Source: an uncultured Alphaproteobacteria bacterium (GTDB lineage: Bacteria; Pseudomonadota; Alphaproteobacteria; HIMB59; GCA-002718135). From it: 64,000 bases of DNA. Where the stretch lies: positions 21,812-85,811 of the forward strand of contig CACOPD010000006.1 in NCBI GenBank assembly GCA_902628835.1, given 5' to 3'. A program made the translations under genes and the position numbers. Under the pieces are notes generated by a model, which saw nothing but the letters and a program-made list of their open reading frames with translations, was not told the DNA's origin and ran no database searches. Positions 1 through 9,043 of the stretch are shown here, in pieces. The first letter of the stretch is position 1, and each line of letters opens with the position of its first letter.

Positions 1-813
1 ATTTTCTTTTGCTAATTTTATTGGATCATTTTGTTTTGCTTTATCAATTTCTTCTTGAGGTTGATAAAGTTGAGTATCACCTTCGTACTGTCCTGAAAAT
101 CTATAATTTTTAAATTCTAAAAATATTGGAGTATTTTTTTGTTTGGCCTCACTGATAGCTTTTTTTGTAATATCGTAAACTTCGAATACATTATTACCAT
201 CACCAATATACGATAGCATGTCGTAAGCTTTTGTAATATCTGATAACTCTTTAGTATTTAGATGCCAATCAGTTGCAGTAGCTTCCGCATAACCATTATT
301 TTCACAAACAAAAATCATTGGTATATCCCATAGTTTTGCTAATCCAGCAGCCTCATGGAAAGCTCCATTATGAATTGCTCCATCACCAAAAAAAGATACG
401 CATGTTTTATTACTCTTATTTATTTTCTCTTGTAAAGCTGCACCTAAAACTACCGCTGGTCCAGCAGCAACAATTCCAAATGAGCCAAGCATACCTTTGC
501 TAAAATCGCTTATATGCATACTTCCACCACGCCCCTTGCAAATTCCAGTTTTTCTTCCATAAATTTCAGAAGTAATTTCATTTAATTCACAGCCTTTTGC
601 TATAGCATGACCATGGTTTCTATATGTACTTGATATCCAATCATCTTGATTTAATGCTGCCATTACTCCTACACAAATAGCTTCAGAACCTATACAAGTA
701 TGAAGATAGCCTGGTACTATTTTCTCTTTAGCAATTTTTTTTATTCTTTCTTCAAAAAATCTAATAGTGAAGATTTTTTTATAGATCCAGTAAACTTTTT
801 CTTTTTCAATCAT
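1..813 (-). CDS. TPP-dependent dehydrogenase E1 component, alpha subunit (partial, C-terminus beyond the left edge)
   Basis: An open frame runs from an ATG at 811-813 to the edge of the window (271 codons). It is the alpha subunit of a pyruvate/acetoin/branched-chain 2-oxoacid dehydrogenase E1 enzyme, which decarboxylates a 2-oxoacid with thiamine diphosphate. The TPP site is clear: GDG at residues 143-145 and the closing ENN at 171-173, about 30 residues apart as the family requires. The YRNHGH stretch near residue 64 is also typical. The beta subunit normally lies downstream, which would be outside the window. It is divergent from the sugar-isomerase gene across about 106 bases. The 2-oxoacid used cannot be told from this part. 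Confidence 0.88.
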   Translation of the reverse strand, partial: MIEKEKVYWIYKKIFTIRFFEERIKKIAKEKIVPGYLHTCIGSEAICVGVMAALNQDDWISSTYRNHGHAIAKGCELNEITSEIYGRKTGICKGRGGSMHISDFSKGMLGSFGIVAAGPAVVLGAALQEKINKSNKTCVSFFGDGAIHNGAFHEAAGLAKLWDIPMIFVCENNGYAEATATDWHLNTKELSDITKAYDMLSYIGDGNNVFEVYDITKKAISEAKQKNTPIFLEFKNYRFSGQYEGDTQLYQPQEEIDKAKQNDPIKLAKEN

Positions 814-879
814 TTTTTATGAAAATATTAATATTTAATATTAAAATATAGAAATAAGATTTAACTTAAGATTAAATAA

Positions 880-913
880 TTGACAATAGATACATTATAT
901 CATTTAGTATAAT
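880..913 (+). promoter_or_regulatory. Probable promoter of the sugar isomerase/YnjBCD-like operon
   Basis: A perfect TTGACA lies at 880-885. A perfect TATAAT lies at 908-913, but the spacing of 22 is too long for these two to form one promoter. TTTAGT at 903-908 is 17 bases from TTGACA and may be the true -10. Either way transcription would start within a few bases of the ATG at 920, leaving almost no leader. Confidence 0.45.
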
Positions 914-919
914 TCGGAT

Positions 920-2359
920 ATGAAGGAGGTATTGACAATTGGTTACGTGGCAACTGCAATTACTCCTTATTATTCAGAAGAACAACAAGTAAGGGTTAAA
1001 TCTGAAAATCATCTAAAAAAAATTATTGAAAAATATGATGTCAAATTAATTTGCTTTTATAAAACAATATTTACAAAAGAAGACTCAATAGAAGCAGAAA
1101 AATTTTTTAAAAATAAAATTGATTTTTTAATATTACAAACAAGTTCATGTAGTTCTGGTGATCAATTATATCCACTTTGTAATATTACAAATAAAATGGG
1201 CTTATGGGCAGTTCCAGATCTTGAAAATGAAGGTGATGTAAAGCTACACTCTTTAGTTTCAGTAAGCCATTATCTTGGAATAATAAAAAAAATACTTCAT
1301 GAAAAAAAAATCAAAACTAAATGGTTTTATAATTATGGTAATACTGATGAGTTTAGAAACAAATTTTTAATAACCTTAAAAGCATTAATAGCAGATAAGA
1401 AAATTAAACAATCAAAAATTGGTTTAGTTGGTGGGATATCACCAGGATTTGATAATATGATTGTTGATAATAAAAAAATAAAAAAAAATATTGGATCAAC
1501 AATTGAAGAAACAACTATTAAAGAATTAGTATCAATAGCAAAAAGTTTTGAACAATCAGTAATAGATGATGAATTAAATAAAATAAAAAAAGCAGCATCT
1601 TCAATTACAGTTTCAGATGAAGAATCATTTAATAGAGTTACAAGAGTATATTTTGCTCTAAAAAAAATTAGAGATGAAAATAACTGGGATTCAATGGCAG
1701 TTCAGTGCTGGTCTCAATTTCAAGAATTATATGGAATTGCACCTTGTATGGCTTATGGCTGGATGGGTAGCGAAGATGGCGTTGCTGTTTCTTGTGAAGG
1801 TGATGTACAAGGTTCATTAAGTATGCTTTTGTTAAACTATATTTCAAGTACTAATAAATCATCTACGCTTTTAGATCTTGCAACTTTTGATAAGGAAGCT
1901 GATGCAGTTTTAATGTGGCATTGTGGAGTATCACCAAGGCATTTTGCAAACAGAGATGGAATTAAATGGGTTGATCATAGTACCTTAGGTAGAAAAACAG
2001 ATATAAAATATGGCGTTGCTGGAGATCAGGTTTTTAAACCTCAAAAATCTACTACAACTTATTTAGGAAATAATGCTGAAAGAATATTAATTTTAAATTC
2101 AGAAATTTTTGAACATAAAAATAAAGGTTACGATGGAACAAGAGGTTGGTTTAGGGAAACAAAATTAAATAGATCTAATATTTCAGCGGAAAACCTTATA
2201 AATACCCTAAATATTATTGGGCATGAACACCATTATGCTGTTGGTCAAGGCGATTATAGTAAAGAGTTATTAGAATTTGCAGCTTGGAATGATTTAAAGC
2301 TTGTAGACGAGATTCCTTTAGTAGATTATATTTCACCAAAGGATAATGAATCAAATTAA
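920..2359 (+). CDS. L-fucose/L-arabinose isomerase family protein
   Basis: This 479-residue protein belongs to the FucI/AraA fold family, which interconverts aldoses and ketoses with a metal ion. The C-terminal half has the family hallmarks: SCEGDVQGSL near residue 290, containing an acidic metal ligand, and GHEHHYAVGQGD near residue 434, with a candidate metal-binding histidine. The exact sugar is not readable. The gene stands 33 bases before a YnjB-like importer and in the same run as a GH51 arabinofuranosidase, so L-arabinose is a reasonable guess. The start is uncertain: ATG 920 fits a leaderless message, while an AAGGAGG at 923-929 lies inside the frame, only two bases before an in-frame TTG at 932. 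Confidence 0.8.
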   Translation: MKEVLTIGYVATAITPYYSEEQQVRVKSENHLKKIIEKYDVKLICFYKTIFTKEDSIEAEKFFKNKIDFLILQTSSCSSGDQLYPLCNITNKMGLWAVPDLENEGDVKLHSLVSVSHYLGIIKKILHEKKIKTKWFYNYGNTDEFRNKFLITLKALIADKKIKQSKIGLVGGISPGFDNMIVDNKKIKKNIGSTIEETTIKELVSIAKSFEQSVIDDELNKIKKAASSITVSDEESFNRVTRVYFALKKIRDENNWDSMAVQCWSQFQELYGIAPCMAYGWMGSEDGVAVSCEGDVQGSLSMLLLNYISSTNKSSTLLDLATFDKEADAVLMWHCGVSPRHFANRDGIKWVDHSTLGRKTDIKYGVAGDQVFKPQKSTTTYLGNNAERILILNSEIFEHKNKGYDGTRGWFRETKLNRSNISAENLINTLNIIGHEHHYAVGQGDYSKELLEFAAWNDLKLVDEIPLVDYISPKDNESN

Positions 2360-2392
2360 TTTATTATTTGATTCTAATAATTAGGAGGAAAG

Positions 2393-3643
2393 ATGAAAAT
2401 TAAACTTAAATTTCTTACCTTAACATTTATAAGTTTATTTTTTTCAAAATTAGTTTTTGCTGAAACTGCACCTGGATTTAATTCATGGGACGATGTTGTT
2501 AAAGCAGCTGATGGCGGACAGGTAAACGTGTATATGTGGGGTGGATCAGACGCTATCAATGGTTTTGTTGATGACTTCTATGGAGTTCCGTTAAAAGAAA
2601 ATTATAACATAACTTTGAATAGAGTTCCTTTAAAGGGGACAGTTGACGCTGTTAACCAAGTATTAAGTGAAAAAGAAGCTGGGGTAACTGGCGATAAAGG
2701 TACAATTGATTTGATTTGGATTAATGGAGAAAATTTCTGGACATTAAAACAAGCTAATCTTCTTTATGGACCATTCGCTGCTGGTTTACCTAACAGTGAA
2801 TTTGTTGCTTGGGATAACCCAGCTGTAAACTTAGATTTTGGAAGACCTGTAGAAGGTATGGAAAGTCCATGGTCTAGTGCACAGTTCCACTTTATGTATG
2901 ACTCAGCTAGAAATAATTATGATGATATGCCTAGGAGTTATGCTGAATTAAGTAATTGGATAGCAGAAAATCCTGGAAGATTTACTTACATAAGACCAGG
3001 TAAGGGTGGATTTGTTGGTACTAGATTTGTAAAACAAATTTTCTTTGAACTAAGTGGCGGACATGCACAGTGGGTAGGTCCATTCAATCAAGAATTGTAT
3101 GATAAGTGGGCTCCAGAAGTTTGGAAGTTATTAAATTCTTGGGAAAAAGATCTTTGGAGAAGTGGAGAAACTTATCCAAAAGATAACGCAGAAATGCATA
3201 GTCTATTTGCAAATGGTGAAGTTGATTTAGACTTTACACAATCTCCAAGAGGTGCTGGACCTACAAATACCGCGGGAACAACTCCTCCAACATCAAGAGC
3301 TTTTGCTTTTTATGAAAATATGATCGGAGATTTCAATTATTGGGCTATTCCTTATAACGCTCCTAATAAAGCTGCTGCACTAGTATATGCTAATCTAGTA
3401 TTAGAGCCTGAACTTCAAGCTGCTCAAGTACAACCAGCAAATGGTTTCTGCTGTGGTTGGGGTATTAGCACAGCTAAAGTTACAGATGCTGCAGGAAAAG
3501 CTGCAATAGCTGAAGCTCAAAATAATCTTGGAGATGCGGCAGAAGATCAAGATATTCTTGCTAAAGCTCTTGTTTCTGACATTGCTGCAGAATATCAAGA
3601 TTTAATTGAAGCTGATTGGGAAGCAAACGTACTTTTAAAATAA
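2393..3643 (+). CDS. ABC transporter substrate-binding protein, YnjB-like
   Basis: This is a periplasmic binding protein of 416 residues with a signal peptide ending near residue 23 (VFA/ET). It matches the YnjB family of the poorly characterised YnjBCD importers: the YMWGGSDAING stretch early on, DLIWINGENFWTLK near residue 105, and SPWSSAQ near residue 160. The family's natural ligand is not established. A strong ribosome site (AGGAGG, four bases before the ATG) suggests high expression, usual for binding proteins. Two permeases and an ATPase follow. The sugar isomerase before and the arabinofuranosidase after suggest an arabinose-containing ligand, which is inference from context. Confidence 0.85.
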   Translation: MKIKLKFLTLTFISLFFSKLVFAETAPGFNSWDDVVKAADGGQVNVYMWGGSDAINGFVDDFYGVPLKENYNITLNRVPLKGTVDAVNQVLSEKEAGVTGDKGTIDLIWINGENFWTLKQANLLYGPFAAGLPNSEFVAWDNPAVNLDFGRPVEGMESPWSSAQFHFMYDSARNNYDDMPRSYAELSNWIAENPGRFTYIRPGKGGFVGTRFVKQIFFELSGGHAQWVGPFNQELYDKWAPEVWKLLNSWEKDLWRSGETYPKDNAEMHSLFANGEVDLDFTQSPRGAGPTNTAGTTPPTSRAFAFYENMIGDFNYWAIPYNAPNKAAALVYANLVLEPELQAAQVQPANGFCCGWGISTAKVTDAAGKAAIAEAQNNLGDAAEDQDILAKALVSDIAAEYQDLIEADWEANVLLK

Positions 3644-3662
3644 ATTAATATTTATTTAGAAA

Positions 3663-4538
3663 ATGGGCGGAGAAAGATTAAAAATTATCTTATCTTTAAC
3701 TCCGCCCCTTTTAATTATTTTTACTCTTTTTTTTGGCGGAATTTTTTATGGTTTTTTACAAAGCTTAGGGTATCAACCAGCAATTGGAAAATATGAAATA
3801 AATTTTTCAGCATATTACAATGTTATGTTTTCCGAGAGATATGCAAAATTATTTTGGACTGGCTTAGGATTAAATTTATGGGTTAGTTTTGCTAGTACAT
3901 TTTTGGCAGCAGTTTTTGCTTTGTTTGGTGCACTAGCAATTAGAAAAACTTTTTTTGCAAAAACAATTTGTAATTTTATATATTCATTAAACCTGCCAAT
4001 GCCCCATCTCGTTGTAGCAGTTGGCATTATATTTGTATTTTCTCAAAGTGGTTTATTAGCTCGTTTGGCATCTCAAATTGGATTAATTGGTAGTCCTGGA
4101 GATTTTCCTGTTTTAGTAAAAGATAAATATGGTTTGGGTATTATTCTTGCCTATATCTGGAAAGAAGCAGCATTCTTTTTTATAATTTTAATGTCAGTAT
4201 TACAATCTTTAGGGGAAAATTTTGAAGAACTTGCTCAAAGTTTAGGGGCAAATAGATGGCAAAGATTTCGATATGTAATTTTGCCCTTAGTAATGCCAAA
4301 TCTATTTTCAGCATCAATAATAGTATTTGCATTTAGTTTTGGTGCATATGAAGTTCCAGCATTACTAGGTGTAATTTATCCTCAAATGTTACCAGTAATG
4401 GCATTTGAATTTTTCTTGAACCCAGATCTTAATGCAAGAAGTGAAGGAATGGCTCTAAGTATTATCATTGCAATTATAGTAATGATTTTAGTTGTATTTT
4501 ATTTTTGGTTAACCCAAGCAAAAATTAGGAAAGATTAG
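3663..4538 (+). CDS. ABC transporter permease, first YnjC-like half
   Basis: This is an inner-membrane permease of 291 residues with about six membrane segments. The EAA loop contacting the ATPase is visible near residues 187-207 (EELAQSLGANRWQRF). It starts 19 bases after the YnjB-like gene and abuts the next permease (stop TAG and start GTG share one base). In E. coli YnjC both permease halves are one long protein; here they are two genes. The first membrane segment begins within 10 residues of the ATG at 3663, and no other start codon is available nearby, so this start is kept although it has no clear ribosome site and sits in a hairpin. Confidence 0.85.
   Translation: MGGERLKIILSLTPPLLIIFTLFFGGIFYGFLQSLGYQPAIGKYEINFSAYYNVMFSERYAKLFWTGLGLNLWVSFASTFLAAVFALFGALAIRKTFFAKTICNFIYSLNLPMPHLVVAVGIIFVFSQSGLLARLASQIGLIGSPGDFPVLVKDKYGLGIILAYIWKEAAFFFIILMSVLQSLGENFEELAQSLGANRWQRFRYVILPLVMPNLFSASIIVFAFSFGAYEVPALLGVIYPQMLPVMAFEFFLNPDLNARSEGMALSIIIAIIVMILVVFYFWLTQAKIRKD
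3665..3707 (+). promoter_or_regulatory. Stem-loop between binding-protein and permease genes, covering the permease start
   Basis: GGGCGGAG at 3665-3672 pairs perfectly with CTCCGCCC at 3700-3707. The stem continues past a small bulge through AAAGAT and ATCTTT. It is followed by a T-rich stretch. The stem begins at the last base of the ATG at 3663-3665, so it would hide the start codon of the first permease. Stem-loops between binding-protein and permease genes commonly protect the upstream message and lower permease expression. Confidence 0.7.
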
Positions 4539-5401
4539 TGAACAATAATTTAAAAAAAATAAATATATATGCAATTTATTTAGGTGCATTTATATTAATA
4601 TTACCTCTTATAGCATTCTTTATTAATGCATTTTCTTTTAGATGGTTTTATCCTCAAGTTATTCCTAAAGAATTAAGCCTTCAAGCTTGGGTAAGATTGA
4701 AATTAATACCCAAACCTGGACAAAGAACTTTCGAAGGATTTATAGAACTTTGGGCTTCTAATCCTGCAGTTATCAAAGCATTATTAAATAGTTTAAGCAT
4801 TGGTTTCTTAGTTACAATTGTTTCTATAATAATAGCATTGCCTGCAGCAAGAGTATTAGGCTTATTAAATTTTAGATTTAAAAAATTAATTATTTTTATA
4901 ATGGTCTCTCCAACTATACTTCCTCCAATAGCTTTTGTTTTAGGATTGAATATCAATTTTATATCATGGGGTTTTTCAGGTAATTATTTTGGAGTATGTT
5001 TAGTGCATTTAGTTCCTATTATGCCATATGTAGTTCTTACAATGACAGGTATATTTGCTAATTATAACCCTGATTATGAGCATCAAGCAAGAACCTTAGG
5101 AGCAAATAAAACAAAAACATTTTTGTTGATTACTTTACCTGCTATAGCTCCAGGTATGGTTGTTGCAGCTTTATTTGCATTTTTAGTTTCATGGAGTCAG
5201 TATCTTTTAACCTTTTTAATTGGTGCCGGAAAAGTTATGACTCTTCCTCTTCTTGTTTTTTCTACTGCCTCGTCAGGTAATCCAGCTTTGACAGCTGCAA
5301 TATCAATAATATTTATTTTTCCTGCTATATTAATATTATTTTTTACATCTAAATTTGTTTCTGGTGAATCTGGAGCAACTAGTGGATTTGGGAAAATATA
5401 G
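4538..5401 (+). CDS. ABC transporter permease, second YnjC-like half
   Basis: This is an inner-membrane permease of 287 residues with several hydrophobic segments and an EAA loop near residues 181-198 (EHQARTLGANKTKTF). It starts with GTG, overlapping the last base of the previous stop, which implies translational coupling. It should form the heterodimeric channel with the preceding permease. The ATPase gene follows after two bases. Confidence 0.85.
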   Translation: MNNNLKKINIYAIYLGAFILILPLIAFFINAFSFRWFYPQVIPKELSLQAWVRLKLIPKPGQRTFEGFIELWASNPAVIKALLNSLSIGFLVTIVSIIIALPAARVLGLLNFRFKKLIIFIMVSPTILPPIAFVLGLNINFISWGFSGNYFGVCLVHLVPIMPYVVLTMTGIFANYNPDYEHQARTLGANKTKTFLLITLPAIAPGMVVAALFAFLVSWSQYLLTFLIGAGKVMTLPLLVFSTASSGNPALTAAISIIFIFPAILILFFTSKFVSGESGATSGFGKI

Positions 5402-5403
5402 CA

Positions 5404-6459
5404 ATGAGTAAACTAAATATTAAAAATTTAATCAAAAGTTTTCCTAGTATGGATAGACCGGCTGTAAACAACGTAAATCTAGATATTCAAAGTGGAGAGC
5501 TTGTTGCATTTTTAGGACCTTCTGGTTGCGGTAAAACAACTATTTTAAAAATGATTACAGGATTATTTCAACCTGATAATGGAGATATTATACTTGATGA
5601 ACAATCACTATTGAAGACTCCGACTGAGAAAAGAGGGGTGGTTATGGTCTTCCAAAATTATCTTTTATTTCCTTATATGAATGTAAATGAAAATGTTGGA
5701 TTTGCTTTAAAAATGAAAGGTGTAGATAAAAACATAATAGAAGAAAAAGTAAAAGAAATGTTAGAACTGGTAAAATTGCCTGATATTGGTCTAAGAAAAC
5801 CTAAACAACTTTCCGGAGGTCAACAGCAAAGAGTTGCACTTGCCAGAGCATTAATCTCTAACCCTAGAATTTTACTTCTAGATGAGCCATTAAGTAATCT
5901 AGACGCACATCTTAGAGATGAAATGAGAGATTTAATAGTTACAATTCAACAAAAATTAAAAGTAACAACAATATTTGTGACACATGATCAAGAAGAAGCT
6001 GTACTTCTTGCAGATAAAATTGCCTTAATTTTTGATGGAGAATTGCAAAATTTTACTTCTCCAAAAAATTATTATGAAAAGCCAAAAAATACAAAAGCAG
6101 CAAAATTCTTTGGTGGAGTTAATTTCATTAATGCAAAAAAAATTAATAACGATCTAGTAACTGATATTGGAACAGTTAATTATAAAGGTGAAAATTATAT
6201 TGATTTAAATGAAGATAATATAATAACTATAAGGCCAGAAAATATAAAATTAAGCAAAAATAATGATTTCAAAGATAATTCATTTAAAGGCTTAATTAAA
6301 TCAGTTATCTTTTCAGGTACACACACTAGATACAAAGTTATAGTAAAAAGTTTAGAATTAGAATGTTCATTACAATCTGTAGGATTACAAGATATAAATG
6401 AGGATGATGATATATATGTCCATTTACCTAGTGATAAAATATGGGCAATGAATGAATAA
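5404..6459 (+). CDS. ABC transporter ATP-binding protein of the YnjBCD-like importer
   Basis: This 351-residue ATPase energises the importer. Walker A GPSGCGKTT lies near residues 39-47, the signature [15 protein letters not shown] near 136, Walker B ILLLDEP near 157 and the switch histidine in VTHD near 194. About 100 C-terminal residues form a TOBE-like beta domain (TIRPENIKLS and following), as in PotA/UgpC-type ATPases; short YnjD-type ATPases lack this. The 3' end overlaps the arabinofuranosidase gene by eight bases. It could also serve importers lacking their own ATPase, such as the one at 57-60 kb. Confidence 0.9.
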   Translation: MSKLNIKNLIKSFPSMDRPAVNNVNLDIQSGELVAFLGPSGCGKTTILKMITGLFQPDNGDIILDEQSLLKTPTEKRGVVMVFQNYLLFPYMNVNENVGFALKMKGVDKNIIEEKVKEMLELVKLPDIGLRKPKQLSGGQQQRVALARALISNPRILLLDEPLSNLDAHLRDEMRDLIVTIQQKLKVTTIFVTHDQEEAVLLADKIALIFDGELQNFTSPKNYYEKPKNTKAAKFFGGVNFINAKKINNDLVTDIGTVNYKGENYIDLNEDNIITIRPENIKLSKNNDFKDNSFKGLIKSVIFSGTHTRYKVIVKSLELECSLQSVGLQDINEDDDIYVHLPSDKIWAMNE

Positions 6460-8395
6460 GATTAAGTCCTCAATTTCTTTTTCAAGAAAAAATGAATTAT
6501 CAAACCTTTCTAAACATATGTTTGGTACTAATCTTGAACATATTGGAGATGCAATTTATAGAAACGGTATTTGGGCTGAAGTAATAGATAATAGAAAATT
6601 TTGTGGTCCTGATAAATTGGTTTGGAACAATGGTTTAGAAAATGATCATTTAGATTTTGGAATTGTTAAGCCATGGAGAGGTTATAATGCCTCTGCAAAG
6701 CATGTTATGTATGCGCACTCTAACTCAGAATATATTGTTAAAGGCCAAGAAATCATTAACAGATACGGAAGTGGTAAACAATCTCAACAAATTACTATTC
6801 GAGAGAAATCCATAATTCAAAGAGGTATTAAACAAAAAATTAATATTGTTAACTCACAAGATGAATATGAATTTAGCATTTATTTAAAAGGAGAAAATCA
6901 AAAAGTATTCATAAATATTGGAGAGATAAGTTTTACATTTGAGACAAATAAGAATTGGAAAAAAATTAAAAAAAAATTCAAATTTAAAAATAACAATAGT
7001 ATAAAAACTCTCTCAATCTCTATTAAATCTGGCAGTATTTTTATTGCAAACTGTTCATTAATGCCAAAAGATACTATTTTTGGCTTTAGAAAAGATATTA
7101 CAGAAATGATAAAAGAATGGAAGCCAAGTTATATCCGCTGGCCTGGAGGCAATTTCCTTTCAGGTTATAATTGGCAAAATGGAGTCGGAAAAAAGGATTA
7201 TCGTCTCCCCTACTTTGATCATGCTTGGTACCAATGGGAATACAATGATGTAGGTACAGATGAATTTATGAAATGGTGTGAATATATTGGTAGCGAACCA
7301 ATGATTACAATAAATACCGGTGATGGAACTATTCAAGAGGCAAAAAATTGGATCGAATATATGATTGGCTCAATTAAAACAAAATATGGAAAATTAAGAT
7401 ACAAAAATGGGAGAAAAAATCCTTATCAAATAGAAACAATTTTCATAGGAAATGAAATGTTTGGAGGATGGCAAATTGGTCATACAGATCCAATTACTTA
7501 TGCAAATAAATATAATGCATTTGTAAAAGAATTAAAAAAATTAAATAAAAAATTAAGATTTATTGCAGTTGGTGCTTGTTCAGATCATTTTGGCCATTGG
7601 AATGAATACGTTTTAAAAAATATAAAAGAAAGAATAGATGAATTAAGTGTTCATTATTATTCAATAAGAACTGAAAAGGATAAAAAACATCCAAATTATA
7701 AGACGCGTTATATTCCAACTGTTGCTGCAGCAACAGAAGTAAGACTAATGCTAGATAGAACAATTAAAGAAGTAAAAAAATATTCAAATAAAAATATTAA
7801 AATAGCTTTTGATGAGTGGAATACATATGTAGAAGCTAACTCTCCATTTTTTATAGAAAACTATAATATTGCCGATGCAATCTATGCTGCATCGCTTTTA
7901 CATGCTTGTATAAATAGAGGTAACATTATTACTAATACTGGAATTTATCATTTAGTAAATGTAATGGGTAATTACAGAATAGATAAAAAAAAGATTTGGA
8001 AAACGCCTACTACTCTAGTTCTAGAATTATATACAAAATTTCATAAAGGAAAAATCTTAAAGTCAAAAGTTAAATGTGAAATCTTTGAATCTAATAAATT
8101 GGGTAAACAACCTCATTACAAAAAAAATAAACTAATTGATACAGCTGTAACAAAAAATGGAGATAAAATTTGTATGTCAGTTGTAAACAAATCAGAAAAA
8201 GAAATTGTAAAAGTTCTGGTGTCTAATTTAAATAAAATAATTGAAAATTATTGTATACGAGGATCTAATAAAGTAGATCTTAATGATAGTAAAAATCTAA
8301 ATAAAGTTAAGATTGAAAAAAATATAATAAAAATCGATAAGAATGTTATAAATTTACCACCTCATTCTGTAAGTGTCTTTATTTTTAAAATGTAA
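6452..8395 (+). CDS. Alpha-L-arabinofuranosidase, GH51 family
   Basis: This 647-residue glycoside hydrolase releases terminal L-arabinofuranose. GH51 landmarks are present: FGTNLEHIGDAIY at the N-terminus, YIRWPGGNFLSGYNW near residue 228, the acid/base glutamate in IGNEMFGG near 334 and the nucleophile glutamate in FDEWN near 455. There is no signal peptide, so it acts in the cytoplasm on imported arabinosides. It overlaps the ATPase gene by eight bases, so it belongs to the transporter operon. Its arabinose product would suit the isomerase at the head of the operon. Confidence 0.9.
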   Translation: MNKIKSSISFSRKNELSNLSKHMFGTNLEHIGDAIYRNGIWAEVIDNRKFCGPDKLVWNNGLENDHLDFGIVKPWRGYNASAKHVMYAHSNSEYIVKGQEIINRYGSGKQSQQITIREKSIIQRGIKQKINIVNSQDEYEFSIYLKGENQKVFINIGEISFTFETNKNWKKIKKKFKFKNNNSIKTLSISIKSGSIFIANCSLMPKDTIFGFRKDITEMIKEWKPSYIRWPGGNFLSGYNWQNGVGKKDYRLPYFDHAWYQWEYNDVGTDEFMKWCEYIGSEPMITINTGDGTIQEAKNWIEYMIGSIKTKYGKLRYKNGRKNPYQIETIFIGNEMFGGWQIGHTDPITYANKYNAFVKELKKLNKKLRFIAVGACSDHFGHWNEYVLKNIKERIDELSVHYYSIRTEKDKKHPNYKTRYIPTVAAATEVRLMLDRTIKEVKKYSNKNIKIAFDEWNTYVEANSPFFIENYNIADAIYAASLLHACINRGNIITNTGIYHLVNVMGNYRIDKKKIWKTPTTLVLELYTKFHKGKILKSKVKCEIFESNKLGKQPHYKKNKLIDTAVTKNGDKICMSVVNKSEKEIVKVLVSNLNKIIENYCIRGSNKVDLNDSKNLNKVKIEKNIIKIDKNVINLPPHSVSVFIFKM

Positions 8396-8467
8396 AAACA
8401 TTTACACTCCTTAATTCTCGCAACTTAAACCAATTGAAAAAATAATTATAATTACTACTTATTTATT

Positions 8468-9043
8468 ATGAATGAATATTTGGACTCAATTATAGATAGA
8501 GATCCTGCAGCTAAAAATAAATTAAGTATTATATTGACATATCCAGGTGTTAAATCGATATTTTTTCATAGGATTGCTAACCAACTATGGAATCTTAATT
8601 TATATACTTTAGCTAGAATTGTATCTCAGTTCAGTCGATTTCTTACTGGTATTGAAATCCACCCAGCTTCTAAAATCGGTAAAAACCTTTTTATTGATCA
8701 TGGTATGGGTACAGTTATTGGTGAAACAAGCGAAATTGGAGATAATGTTACTTTATATCATGGGGTAACTTTAGGTGGTATTAGTCCTGCTGAGAATTCA
8801 TCAGATCAAAGAAATACTAAGCGACATCCAACTATTAAAGACAATGTTATTATAGGTTGTGGAGCAAGTATCTTGGGGCCAATTAATATAGGACATTGTG
8901 CTCGTGTTGGAGCTAATACTGTTGTTCTTAAAGATGTGCCACCACATGCAACTATGGTTGGTAACCCTGTTAAAAATATTAGCATTAATAAAGATACGTC
9001 CTTTAAACCTTATGGTGTAAGAGATATTGATGATAACAAATAA
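8468..9043 (+). CDS. cysE: Serine O-acetyltransferase
   Basis: This enzyme acetylates L-serine with acetyl-CoA to give O-acetylserine, the first step of cysteine synthesis. The left-handed beta-helix hexapeptide repeats run from about residue 60 to 175, with the [11 protein letters not shown] catalytic segment near residue 76 and YHGVTLGG near 98. At 191 residues it is the short form lacking most of the N-terminal helical domain of the E. coli enzyme. It overlaps the cysteine synthase gene by 14 bases, which fits the known CysE-CysK partnership. Confidence 0.93.
   Translation: MNEYLDSIIDRDPAAKNKLSIILTYPGVKSIFFHRIANQLWNLNLYTLARIVSQFSRFLTGIEIHPASKIGKNLFIDHGMGTVIGETSEIGDNVTLYHGVTLGGISPAENSSDQRNTKRHPTIKDNVIIGCGASILGPINIGHCARVGANTVVLKDVPPHATMVGNPVKNISINKDTSFKPYGVRDIDDNK

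Noticed and set aside
318..503. Plus-strand open frame of 61 codons
   Set aside because: It lies antisense within the E1-alpha gene, whose protein sequence is clearly conserved.
8388..8403. Small hairpin AAATGT/ACATTT after the arabinofuranosidase gene
   Set aside because: Only six AT-rich pairs and no T-run follows, so it is not supported as a terminator.
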